Source: Mesorhizobium sp. dw_380 (lineage in GTDB: Bacteria; Pseudomonadota; Alphaproteobacteria; Rhizobiales; Rhizobiaceae). From it: 64,000 nt of DNA. Within the stretch, counting starts at the first letter, position 1. Each line of letters begins with the position of its first letter. The notes beneath the pieces were generated by a model. The model was not told where the DNA came from, made no database searches, and saw only the letters and a list, made by a program, of their open reading frames with translations. Location: contig NZ_JAFFIW010000001.1 in NCBI RefSeq assembly GCF_018588885.1, forward strand, positions 248,001 through 312,000, written 5' to 3'. Positions 45,980 through 54,574 of this stretch are shown here, piece after piece. The translations under genes and the position numbers were made by a program.

Positions 45980-47047
45980 ATGAACCTGCTCTACGCCGCG
46001 CCCGCCTTCCTGATGGCGTTTGTTTTCAGCCTTGTCGGCGTCACCCGCGTCGGCTCATGGCTGATCGAACGTCGCAATCCGCCGATCGGCGAATTTGCCG
46101 ACATTGGCGGCACACGCATCCATTATGTCCACATTCCGGCGCCCGCCAACGCGGACCTGCCGCCGATCGTCTTCATCCACGGCGCCAGCGCCAATCTGAG
46201 GGATCAGATGCTGCCGCTGAGGCCAGTGCTCGAAGGCCGCGCCGAAATGCTGTTCTTCGACCGGCCGGGGCACGGCTGGTCGGGGCGCGGACCGGGCAAC
46301 AACGAAGACCCGTCGGCACAGGCACGAACGCTGGCCGCACTGATGGACCAACTCGATATTCCCAAGGCGATCATCGTCGGCCATTCCTTCGGCGGCGCCA
46401 TAACCACCGCCTTTGGCCGTGAACACCCTGATAAGACGCTCGGTCTCGTCTTGCTGGCGCCCGCGACCCATCCCTGGCCGGGCGGCGCGACCGCCTGGTA
46501 CTACGATCTGACCACCATTCCGTTGATCGGCCGGCTGTTCTCCGAAACGCTGGCCTATCCGGCCGGAACGCTGCGGATGGGTGATGCCACGACCTGCGTC
46601 TTCTCACCCAACAAGGTGCCGGATGGCTATGGCAACAAGGCCGCGATCCCCCTGGTGCTGCGGCCATCGGCCTTTCGCGCCAACGCCACCGATGTAGCCG
46701 GACTCTATCGCTATACGCTCGGCGCGGCGCCGCACTACAACGAAATCACGGCGCCGACCGTCGTCATCTCCGGCGACCGCGACAAGGTCGTTTTTGCGCA
46801 TATTCACTCCGTCGGCCTGGCACGCGACATATCGGGCGCCGAACTGGTCTGGGTGCGCAATCTCGGCCACAAGCCGGACTGGATTGCCGCCGACCTCGTC
46901 GTCGGCGCCATCGAGAAGGTCGCGGGCAAGGATATCGATCTGGAGGCGATGGCCAGGGTGGTCGAAGCTCGGATTGCAGTCGATGCCCATGGCGTCGGCA
47001 AGTGCGCCGACATCAAGGAGCCGGAGGCGGAGCTGGCACCGACCTGA
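45980..47047 (+). CDS. Alpha/beta hydrolase, membrane-anchored
   Basis: This 355-residue hydrolase has an N-terminal hydrophobic anchor ([29 protein letters not shown]) followed by an alpha/beta hydrolase core: [28 protein letters not shown], the nucleophile elbow [25 protein letters not shown] (acid) and NLGHKPDW (His). No purine-rich ribosome binding site is visible before the ATG; the upstream leader is pyrimidine-rich. The substrate is unknown. It follows the tandem array and is convergent with pyk. Confidence 0.88.
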
Positions 47048-47195
47048 CCGCCAACTCCGCCACAGCTAAGACTTTCAGGGCAGCGCTGCCTCATCGCCTA
47101 CCGGGCATTTCTCCCCGTATTGCGACGAGGAAAGGGCCGGCAGGCGGAAGGGGCTGGCGCCCGCGTCGGAGATTCCGCGCGGCAGTCCCACCGGT

Positions 47196-48629
47196 CTACC
47201 GGCCGGCCGATTCCGATCCGACATAGGCGATGCGCAGCATGTTGGTCGATCCAGGCGTCCTCAACGGAACGCCGGCGGTGATGATGATGCGATCGCCTGG
47301 CTTGCCGAACTCTTCTTCCAGCGCGATGCGGCAGGCACGGTTGACCATGTCGTCTAGATCGGTGGCATCGGGCGAGACGACGCAATGCGTGCCCCACAGA
47401 AGCGACAGCCGCCTGGCCGTGTTGACGATCGGCGACAGCGCCACGATCGGCACCTGCGGCCGTTCGCGCGCGGCGCGCAGGCCGGTGGTGCCGGACGCGG
47501 TGTAGGTGATGATTGCCGACAGTTTCAGCGTCTCGGCGATTTCGCGGGCGGCCAGCGAAATGGCGTCCGCGCCCGTCGCTTCCGGCTCCGAGCGCTGCGC
47601 ATTGATGATGCCGGCATAGGTCGGGTCGGTTTCGACCTTGGTGGCGATGCGGTTCATCATCGCCACCGCTTCGACTGGATAAGCACCCGCCGCCGATTCG
47701 GCCGACAGCATGATGGCGTCGGCGCCCTCGAAGACGGCGATCGAGACGTCGGACACTTCGGCGCGGGTCGGCACCGGTGCGGTGATCATCGATTCCAGCA
47801 TCTGCGTGGCGATCACCACCGGCTTGCCGGCGCGGCGTGCGGCGCGCGTGATCTGCTTCTGGATGCCAGGCACAGCCTCGAGCGGCATTTCGACGCCGAG
47901 ATCGCCCCGGGCGACCATCAGCGCATCGGACAGTTCGATGATCTCGGCCAACCGGGTGACGGCCTGCGGCTTCTCGATCTTGGCCATGATCAGCGCCCGG
48001 CCGCGCGCGATCTTGCGCGCTTCGGCCAGATCTTCCGGCCGCTGCACGAAGGACAGTGCGACCCAGTCGACGCCCGTGGCGAGCACGGCGTCGAGATCCC
48101 TGCGATCCTTCTCGGTCAGCGCGCCGACCGGCAGGTCGGTGTCAGGCAGGCTGACGCCCTTCTTGTCGGAAATCGTGGTGCCGGCAATGACGGTGCAGAC
48201 GATCGACTTGCCGTCGCTCTTCACCGCCTTCAGCTCGAGCTTGCCGTCATCGATCAGCAGGCGGTGGCCGGCTTCAACCGAACTCAGGATTTCGGGATGC
48301 GGCAGATAGACCCTGCTCGACGTGCCGGGCTCGGGATTGTCGTCGAGCGTGAAAGTCTGGCCTGGTGTCAGCACTTCCTTGCCGTTGGCGAACTTGCCGA
48401 CGCGCAGCTTGGGGCCTTGTAGGTCGGCGAGGATGCCGATCGGCCGGCCAACCTGTTCCTCGACGGCACGGATGCGCCCGACCAGCGTGCGCATCAGTTC
48501 GTGGTCGGTGTGGCTCATATTGATGCGGAAAACGTCGGCGCCCGCTTCGAATAATTTCTTCAGCATCTCCTCGGAAGAGGAGGCCGGACCGATTGTGGCT
48601 AGGATCTTGACCTTGCGGCTGCGTCTCAT
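47196..48629 (-). CDS. pyk: Pyruvate kinase
   Basis: This 477-residue enzyme makes ATP and pyruvate from phosphoenolpyruvate and ADP. It has MRRSRKVKILATIGPASSS, FRINMSHTDHE, the B-domain lid (LTPGQTFTLDDNPEPGTSSRVYLPHPEI), MAKIEKPQAVTRLAEIIELSDALMVARGDLGVEMPLEAVPGIQKQI and ATQMLESMITAPVPTRAEVSDVSIAVFEGADAIMLSAESAAG. The start overlaps the DUF1036 gene stop by 4 bases. Common Rhizobiales synteny. Confidence 0.96.
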   Translation of the reverse strand: MRRSRKVKILATIGPASSSEEMLKKLFEAGADVFRINMSHTDHELMRTLVGRIRAVEEQVGRPIGILADLQGPKLRVGKFANGKEVLTPGQTFTLDDNPEPGTSSRVYLPHPEILSSVEAGHRLLIDDGKLELKAVKSDGKSIVCTVIAGTTISDKKGVSLPDTDLPVGALTEKDRRDLDAVLATGVDWVALSFVQRPEDLAEARKIARGRALIMAKIEKPQAVTRLAEIIELSDALMVARGDLGVEMPLEAVPGIQKQITRAARRAGKPVVIATQMLESMITAPVPTRAEVSDVSIAVFEGADAIMLSAESAAGAYPVEAVAMMNRIATKVETDPTYAGIINAQRSEPEATGADAISLAAREIAETLKLSAIITYTASGTTGLRAARERPQVPIVALSPIVNTARRLSLLWGTHCVVSPDATDLDDMVNRACRIALEEEFGKPGDRIIITAGVPLRTPGSTNMLRIAYVGSESAGR

Positions 48630-49144
48630 TGACTGTTGGTTCCCGGGGCGGCTGGTGCCCCTCCCGTTGCGGGCTCATCGGTCAGCTGGACCATCCAGCT
48701 TGCCTGCTCGCCCGTGTCATATTCCTGGAATCCGGCGCGCTGGAAGCCCCGGGCGACGCAGTCGTTTACGCCGGCGATCTTGAACTCTTTCTCAGCCACG
48801 CACATGTTGATCGGGCCGTCCCAGCGTCCACCGCGCTCGGCGTCTTCTGCGTAAAGGTAATAAAACCTTGATGACAGCGGCCCTTCGATCAACGTCTTGC
48901 AGCTCGATCCTTCAATGTGCCACCAGCCTTCTGTGATCCAGCCGGCCTTGGCACGATAGCCGATGCCGACGCCGACCAGGTTCTGCGTGGCGTTGCAGAC
49001 GCGGAAATCGGCGCGCGCCGGCGAGGCCATGACTATTGCCGACATGCCAACGGTCAGGGTCAGGAGCGGCATGGCAAAGGCAGAGCGCATGCTCTGCCTG
49101 CCGGCGGAACCCATTCCAAAACCCCTCAAGAACCACATCAGCAT
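48626..49144 (-). CDS. DUF1036 domain exported protein
   Basis: This 172-residue protein has a signal-like N-terminus (FAMPLLTLTVGMSAIVMASPARADF), then DUF1036: RVCNATQNLVGVGIGYRAKAGWITEGWWHIEGSSCKTLIEGPLSSRFYYLYAEDAERGGRWDGPINMCVAEKEFKIAG...DCVARGFQRAGFQEYDTG. Four cysteines suggest disulfides. The function of the family is not known. Several starts are possible (49144 preferred). It overlaps pyk by 4 bases and is probably co-transcribed with it. Confidence 0.85.
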   Translation of the reverse strand: MLMWFLRGFGMGSAGRQSMRSAFAMPLLTLTVGMSAIVMASPARADFRVCNATQNLVGVGIGYRAKAGWITEGWWHIEGSSCKTLIEGPLSSRFYYLYAEDAERGGRWDGPINMCVAEKEFKIAGVNDCVARGFQRAGFQEYDTGEQASWMVQLTDEPATGGAPAAPGTNSQ

Positions 49145-49359
49145 CTCTCTGCGCCCCTTTTCGGAAAAGTCCGCGCGCATGTCAACGCGCCGTCTTGTCC
49201 AATTCCAATCGATTTAGGAAGGCTCCCGGCGCACTTTCCGTCACCCTTGCCAGATTTCAGCGGAAACCTTGGCCAAACAACGGCATTGCACACGCATCGT
49301 CTTCGTGGAATGACGATAGCACCCTCCCCGGAAGCCAGCGAACAGACCATTTCCCGCCA

Positions 49360-50157
49360 ATGACCCGATCCACAGTTTTCGCGCCTTGCGACATTGTCGA
49401 AGGCGACCGCAAGCGAGGCATCGTGCTTTTGGCCGATCATGCCCGCCGCGACCTGCCCGACGACTATGGCAGCCTCGGCCTGCCCGCGGCGGAGTTCGAC
49501 CGCCACATCGCCTACGACATCGGCGTCGAGGCGGTGACGCGCGAACTCGCCGCCTTGCTTGACGTGCCGGCGGTCATCGCCAATTTCTCGCGGCTGCTGA
49601 TCGATCCCAATCGCGGCGAGGACGACCCGACCCTCATTCGCCAGCTTTACGACGGCACCGTCGTTCCGGGGAACTATCCCATCGCGTCGGAGGAGCGCGA
49701 GAGGCGGCTCGAGCGCTTCTACCGCCCCTACCATGACGCCGTCGGCGCCATGATTGCTTCGGTCGCGCGGGCTTCCGGGCAAGCGCCCTTCATCTTCTCG
49801 GTGCATTCCTTCACGCCGACCATGCAGGGGATCAAGCGTCCCTGGCATGTCGGTATCCTGTGGGATCGCGACGACCGGGTGGCGCGGCCGCTGATCGATA
49901 TGCTGGCCGAGGACAAGAACCTCGTCGTCGGCGACAACGAACCCTATGACGGCGCGCTGCGCGGCGACACCATGTTCAGGCATGCCATCGTCAATGGCTA
50001 TGCGCATGCGCTGCTCGAAATCCGCCAGGATTTGATATCGAGCCAGCAGGGCGCCATCGCCTGGGCCGAACGGCTGGCGCCGATCGTTGACGTGATTGAC
50101 CGCCGCGCCGATATACATGCGGTAAGGATGTTCGGCTCGCGCACCGGGCCGCTATGA
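49360..50157 (+). CDS. N-formylglutamate amidohydrolase family protein
   Basis: This 265-residue protein has the N-formylglutamate amidohydrolase (PF05013-type) pattern: GIVLLADHARRDLPDDYG, RHIAYDIGVEAVTRELAALLDVPAVIANFSRLLIDPNRG, PFIFSVHSFTPTMQG and VGDNEPYDGALRG. It is divergent from the DUF1036/pyk unit and is followed by DUF1244, a common Rhizobiales arrangement. No other histidine-degradation gene is nearby, so the physiological substrate may be another formylated amino acid. Confidence 0.88.
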   Translation: MTRSTVFAPCDIVEGDRKRGIVLLADHARRDLPDDYGSLGLPAAEFDRHIAYDIGVEAVTRELAALLDVPAVIANFSRLLIDPNRGEDDPTLIRQLYDGTVVPGNYPIASEERERRLERFYRPYHDAVGAMIASVARASGQAPFIFSVHSFTPTMQGIKRPWHVGILWDRDDRVARPLIDMLAEDKNLVVGDNEPYDGALRGDTMFRHAIVNGYAHALLEIRQDLISSQQGAIAWAERLAPIVDVIDRRADIHAVRMFGSRTGPL

Positions 50158-50168
50158 CGGAGGTTTCG

Positions 50169-50477
50169 ATGACCGAACTCAGCGACGATCAGAAACGCGA
50201 CTTCGAGGCCGCCGCCTTTCGCCGGCTGCTCGAGCATCTCAGAGAACGCAGCGACGTCCAGAACATCGACCTGATGAACCTCGCCGGCTTCTGCCGCAAC
50301 TGCCTGTCGAACTGGTATCGCGAGGCGGCCAATGCCGAGGGCATTGATCTCTCCAAGGACCAGTCGCGCGAGATCGTCTACGGCATGCCCTACGCTGAAT
50401 GGCAGGCGCTCAACCAGACCGAAGCCTCCGACGCCAAGAAGGCCGAATTCGAGGCAAGGCGACCCAGGGACCATTAG
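50169..50477 (+). CDS. DUF1244 domain protein
   Basis: This 102-residue protein (LSDDQKRDFEAAAFRRLLEHLRERSDVQNIDLMNLAGFCRNCLSNWYREAANAEGIDLSKDQSREIVYGMPYAEWQALNQ) is a full-length DUF1244 protein with the conserved CRNCLSNW block. GGAGG lies before the ATG at 50169. It follows the N-formylglutamate amidohydrolase by 11 bases in one unit. Its function is unknown. Confidence 0.88.
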   Translation: MTELSDDQKRDFEAAAFRRLLEHLRERSDVQNIDLMNLAGFCRNCLSNWYREAANAEGIDLSKDQSREIVYGMPYAEWQALNQTEASDAKKAEFEARRPRDH

Positions 50478-50515
50478 GTCACCAGCAGCCGGCACGCGCC
50501 TTCGTCATCCACGGG

Positions 50516-50684
50516 CGGAGCAGGAGCGAAAAGCTCCGTCGCGAAGACCCGAGGATCCATGCCGCGACCTTAATCGAAAAGCGCAGCGGACCAGAATTCT
50601 GCACCGTCGCATCGCTCAGAAGTCGCGGCATGGATCCTGGGGTCTGCGCTGCGTCGCTGCCTCCTTGCTTCGCCCCAGGATGAC
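50516..50684 (-). repeat. Long palindromic element family B, copy 2 (inverted)
   Basis: It is the inverse of the element at 26681-26850. Arms 50546-50568 and 50622-50644 pair over 22 of 23 bases to give a long hairpin. It fills the gap before the MFS gene, where I find no gene. Confidence 0.75.
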
Positions 50685-50851
50685 GACGGCATGGGCGCTT
50701 CAGCAATCTCCAACATAGGTAAGTCGCCACGAAGCGAGGCAGGGTTCTTCCCGCCTGTTTGGTCCAAGCATTTTCAGACAGCCAGCGCTTGACTGGAAAT
50801 TGAATCGATCTAATTTGCCGCGCAAAGCCATTTTCTGACCGGATTCGCCTT

Positions 50852-52027
50852 ATGAACGCGTCAAACGCCATGCAGACTGCCATTCGCGGACGATGGGCCG
50901 TGGCGGCGATTTTCCTTGCCAACGGCTTCCTGACCGGCAGCTGGGCGCCGCAGATCCCGGTGTTCCTGACCCGGCTCGACATCTCCAAATTCACCCTCGG
51001 CCTGCTGATCCTTTTGTTCGGCGCCGGTGCGGTCACCGCGATGACCTGGTGCGGCCACCTGATTTCGAAACACGGTTCGCGCACCGTGCTGCGCTGGTTC
51101 GGCCTCTGCGGCAGCCTCGGCCTGCTGGTCGTGGCGCTGGCGCCGAACCTGCCGCTGGCGGCCATCGCCATGTTCATCTTCGGCGGCTCGATCGGCGGCA
51201 TGGATGTTGCCATGAACGCCAATGCGGTGGTGGTAGAGCGGAAATTGTCCCGCGCGATCATGTCGTCCTCGCACGGATTCTGGAGCCTTGGCGGCTTCGC
51301 CGGCGGCGCCCTTGGCGGTTTTGCCATCCAGAATTACGGCCATCTCGCCCATGCCGCGGTGGTGACCGGGCTGGCCTTCGCGGCGATTGCCTTGGCGGTC
51401 CCCCATATCGTCGCCGAGAACAGGCCGCAGGCGGTTGAGCATCATAAATTCGCTTTGCCGTCAAACCCGCTGGTCTACCTGGTCGGCGTGATGGCCCTGC
51501 TGACAATGATCTCCGAGGGCGCGGTGCTCGACTGGGCGGCACTGTATCTGCGCCAGGAACTCGGCGCCGACCTTGCCGTTGCCGGTCTTGCCTATGCCGC
51601 CTTTTCCGGCGTCATGGCGATCATGCGGTTCTTCGGCGACGGCGTGCGCAACCATTTCGGTGCCGTGACGACCCTGCGCGGCACGGCGATCATCGCTGCC
51701 GCCGGCATGCTGATCGCCGGCCTGTCGCCCTCGCCCTGGCTCGCCATAGCGGCCTTTGCGCTTTGCGGTTTCGGCATCGCCAACATGGTGCCGATCATCT
51801 TTTCGGCCGGCGGCAACCAGGAAGGCATGTCGTCCGGCACCGGCATGAGCGTCGTCACCACCATGGGCTATTCCGGCATCCTGGTGGCGCCGTCGGCGAT
51901 CGGCTTCGTCGCCGAGCATTCCAGCTTCGGACCGATCTTCATCGCCATGTCGGTGCTGTTGATCGTCGTGTTGCTGATGGCCGGGCTCGCTCACCGCGCC
52001 GAATTCGCACCCGCACCCGCCGAATAG
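50852..52027 (+). CDS. MFS transporter
   Basis: This 391-residue protein has about 12 membrane segments of the YbjJ/FucP-like MFS branch: NGFLTGSWAPQIPVFLTRLDISKFTLGLLILLFGAGAVTAMTWCGHLISKHGSRTVLRW and the half-repeat VMAIMRFFGDGVRNHFGAVTTLRG. The conserved SSHGFWSLGGFAGGALGG matches that branch. The cargo is unknown. Its 3' end overlaps the convergent LysR gene by 37 bases. Confidence 0.85.
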   Translation: MNASNAMQTAIRGRWAVAAIFLANGFLTGSWAPQIPVFLTRLDISKFTLGLLILLFGAGAVTAMTWCGHLISKHGSRTVLRWFGLCGSLGLLVVALAPNLPLAAIAMFIFGGSIGGMDVAMNANAVVVERKLSRAIMSSSHGFWSLGGFAGGALGGFAIQNYGHLAHAAVVTGLAFAAIALAVPHIVAENRPQAVEHHKFALPSNPLVYLVGVMALLTMISEGAVLDWAALYLRQELGADLAVAGLAYAAFSGVMAIMRFFGDGVRNHFGAVTTLRGTAIIAAAGMLIAGLSPSPWLAIAAFALCGFGIANMVPIIFSAGGNQEGMSSGTGMSVVTTMGYSGILVAPSAIGFVAEHSSFGPIFIAMSVLLIVVLLMAGLAHRAEFAPAPAE

Positions 52028-52899
52028 CGCTTCAGCTCCTCGTTGAGAAAGTCAGCCACGCGGCGGATGCGCACGCTGCTGCGCACATCGCGATGCATGG
52101 CCAGCCACACGGGCAGGCGGGGCAGCGGCAGGTCGGGCAGGACCTTCTCCACCAATGGGTCCCGTTCGGCCAGCGGCTCCTGGCCGAGGCCAATGCCGTT
52201 TCCCGCGCGCACCGCCTCCCATAGGACGATCTGGTTGTCGGCCCTGAAGCGGAAACTGCCGCGGGTGACAGGTATGCCGAATTGCGTAAAGGCTCGGATC
52301 ATCTCGTCGCTGCGGTCGAAGCCGATCAGGGCGTGATTGACGAGATCGGCCGGTCCCAGCGGACGACCGCGCCTCTCGAGATAGGAAATCGCCGCACAGG
52401 CACAAAGGGGAATGTCGCAGACCTTGCGTGCCACCAGCTCGTTCTGCGCCGGCTTGACCATGCGGATGGCGATGTCTGCATCCCGGCGCAACAGGTTCTC
52501 CACCTGGTTGGAAGCAACGATCTCGACCTCGATGCCGGGTTCCTCGATGCCAAGCCGTGCCATCATGTCGGGCAGCACATAGGCAGCCACCACCTCGCTC
52601 GCGGCAATGCGCACCGTGCCTTCAATGGCCTCGACCGAACCCAGCGCCAGCCGTGAGAAGGCACTTGCCTGCTCGCTGACCGTCTTGCCGCGCTCGAACA
52701 GCGTGGCCCCGGCTTCCGTCAGCGCATAGCCGCTGCGCCCACGCCGGAACAGGGTGACGCCGAGCGCCTGTTCCAGTTCCGAGATGTGACGACCAAGCGT
52801 CGGCTGGCTTGCCGACAACTTTCGCGCCGCGGCCGACAGGCTGCCGGTCTCCGCGACTGTGACGAAGCTCTTGATCAGGTTCCAGTCGATGTCTGTCAT
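51991..52899 (-). CDS. LysR-family transcriptional regulator
   Basis: This 302-residue LysR regulator has the N-terminal HTH (WNLIKSFVTVAETGSLSAAARKLSASQPTLGRHISELEQALGVTLFRRGRSGYALTEAG) and the periplasmic-binding-like effector domain. It converges with the MFS gene and overlaps it at the 3' ends, so it may or may not be its regulator. It is divergent from the DUF680 peptide gene at 53016. Confidence 0.92.
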   Translation of the reverse strand: MTDIDWNLIKSFVTVAETGSLSAAARKLSASQPTLGRHISELEQALGVTLFRRGRSGYALTEAGATLFERGKTVSEQASAFSRLALGSVEAIEGTVRIAASEVVAAYVLPDMMARLGIEEPGIEVEIVASNQVENLLRRDADIAIRMVKPAQNELVARKVCDIPLCACAAISYLERRGRPLGPADLVNHALIGFDRSDEMIRAFTQFGIPVTRGSFRFRADNQIVLWEAVRAGNGIGLGQEPLAERDPLVEKVLPDLPLPRLPVWLAMHRDVRSSVRIRRVADFLNEELKRYSAGAGANSAR

Positions 52900-53015
52900 T
52901 CAAGAATGAATATCAGAACTGCATCCATGGTCAATTTCAATTCATCCGTGTGGCAATCATATTCGACCTGCAGACACCGATACGGACTGCAACAAACCAA
53001 CCAGGAGTAACTCAA

Positions 53016-53225
53016 ATGACCAAGATCGCACTCACCGCCGCCGCCCTCCTCATGGCCGCCAGCACCGCTTTCGCCGGCAGCGACAAGTTCGGCTCGAACG
53101 ATGCCAGCCAGGCGCCTGTCGCCAGCACCGACAAGACGATCACCAAGTCGATCGAGAAGTCGGATGCGATCATCCGGACGCCGGTCGTCCAGGGCAGCAA
53201 TCGCGACCTGTTCGGCAGCCGCTGA
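53016..53225 (+). CDS. DUF680-like secreted small protein (69 aa)
   Basis: The 69-residue sequence MTKIALTAAALLMAASTAFAGSDKFGSNDASQAPVASTDKTITKSIEKSDAIIRTPVVQGSNRDLFGSR has a clear Sec signal (cleavage after AFA) and a short mature peptide. It resembles DUF680, a family largely restricted to Mesorhizobium. CAGGAG precedes the ATG at 53016. Its function is unknown. Confidence 0.8.
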   Translation: MTKIALTAAALLMAASTAFAGSDKFGSNDASQAPVASTDKTITKSIEKSDAIIRTPVVQGSNRDLFGSR

Positions 53226-53316
53226 ACAGACGCCTCGGAAGATCCCGAAAGCGGCGGGCTTGTCCCGTCGCTTCAGATCAGACCCCGTTACTTCAAATCA
53301 GACAAGGAGACGAAGA

Positions 53317-54276
53317 ATGACCAAGATCGCAATTCTCGGCGCCAACGGCCGGCTCGGCCGCATGGTCGGCAAGGCTTTCATCGATGCCGGCTATGATGTC
53401 CGTGCCGTCACCCGCGGCGGCAAGGTGCCGGCCGAACTCAAGGGCGCCAGCGCCGTTGCCGGCGACGCACTCGACCGGGAAGCCCTCATCCGCGCCACGG
53501 AAGGCGTCGACATCATCTTCAACGGCCTCAACCCGATCTACACCGACTGGGGCAAATGCCTGCCGATGGCCGAAAATGTCATGGCCGCCTGCCATGCCAA
53601 CGGCGCTCTGCATCTCTTCCCCGGCACCGTCTACAATTACGGCTCACCGATGCCGGCGGTGATATCGGAAGACACGCCGTTCCATCCGACGACCGAGAAG
53701 GGCCGCATCCGCTGCGCCATGGAGGATCTGTTCCGGCATGAGGCTGAAGCGGGCCGCGTGCGCACCATCATTCTGCGCGCCGGGGATTTCTTCGGAGGCA
53801 CCGGCAGCGGCTCCTGGTTCGACCTCGTCGTCGCAGCCAAGATCGGCAAGGGCACCTACACCGCGCCCGGCCCGGTCGATCTGGTGCATGAATGGGCCTA
53901 CCTGCCGGACTTCGCCATAGGCTTCGTCGCGCTGGCCAAGAATGTCGACAAGCTCGGTTCCTACGAGGCGCTGAATTTTCCCGGCCACGCGGTCACCGAT
54001 CTGCAGATCAAGGCAGCCGCCGAGAGGGCTGTTGGCCGCTCGCTCAAGATGACCTCGATGCCCTGGTGGGTGCTGCGCGCCGGCAGCCCGTTCATGGCGA
54101 TGTGGCGCGAGATCGTGTCGATGTCCTATCTGCGTTTCGAACCGCACCAGCTGGTCTCGACCCGGCTGGAAGGCATTATCGGCGAAATCCCGCATACGCC
54201 GCTCGATCGGGCTGTCGCCGAGGCTCTGAAAGACATCGGCGTCGCAACGGTGAACGGCGTTTCCAAAGCCGCCTGA
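53317..54276 (+). CDS. NAD(P)-dependent epimerase/NmrA-like Rossmann protein
   Basis: This 319-residue protein begins MTKIAILGANGRLGRMVGKAFIDAGYDVRAVTRGGK, an extended-SDR/NmrA-type NAD(P) fingerprint. It continues with ALIRATEGVDIIFNGLNPIYTDWGK, LHLFPGTVYNYGSPMPAVISEDTPFHPTTEKGRIRCAMEDLFRH (a YxxxK-like region is not clear) and the C-terminal IKMTSMPWW part. AAGGAGACGAAGA precedes the ATG. The reaction is not assigned; it could be a redox sensor or an epimerase. Confidence 0.85.
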   Translation: MTKIAILGANGRLGRMVGKAFIDAGYDVRAVTRGGKVPAELKGASAVAGDALDREALIRATEGVDIIFNGLNPIYTDWGKCLPMAENVMAACHANGALHLFPGTVYNYGSPMPAVISEDTPFHPTTEKGRIRCAMEDLFRHEAEAGRVRTIILRAGDFFGGTGSGSWFDLVVAAKIGKGTYTAPGPVDLVHEWAYLPDFAIGFVALAKNVDKLGSYEALNFPGHAVTDLQIKAAAERAVGRSLKMTSMPWWVLRAGSPFMAMWREIVSMSYLRFEPHQLVSTRLEGIIGEIPHTPLDRAVAEALKDIGVATVNGVSKAA

Positions 54277-54303
54277 ACGTAATATCGAAGGGGAGGCCTA
54301 AGC

Positions 54304-54462
54304 TTAGAGCCGCCCCATCAGCAGCAACACCAGAACCACCACCAGCACCACACCGACAATGCCTGAAGGTCCGTTGCCCCAGGAGCGCGAATGCGGCCAG
54401 GCCGGCACCGCGCCGATGAGGACAAGGATCAAGATGATGATGACGATGGTGGTGATCGGCAT
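54304..54462 (-). CDS. DUF3309 small membrane protein (52 aa)
   Basis: A 52-codon minus-strand frame encodes MPITTIVIIILILVLIGAVPAWPHSRSWGNGPSGIVGVVLVVVLVLLLMGRL. It has two hydrophobic helices and the conserved AWPHSRSWGNGPSG linker of the DUF3309 family. GGGGAAATGTC precedes the ATG. The function is unknown. Confidence 0.88.
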   Translation of the reverse strand: MPITTIVIIILILVLIGAVPAWPHSRSWGNGPSGIVGVVLVVVLVLLLMGRL

Positions 54463-54574
54463 GACATTTCCCCACTGTTCCCGAGACAATGCTTCGCATT
54501 GCTTGTGGGGAGAGAATGCAAAAGGCCGCCCGGTTGTTCCAGGCGGCCTTTGCCAGTCAGACCAGGAAGCCTGT

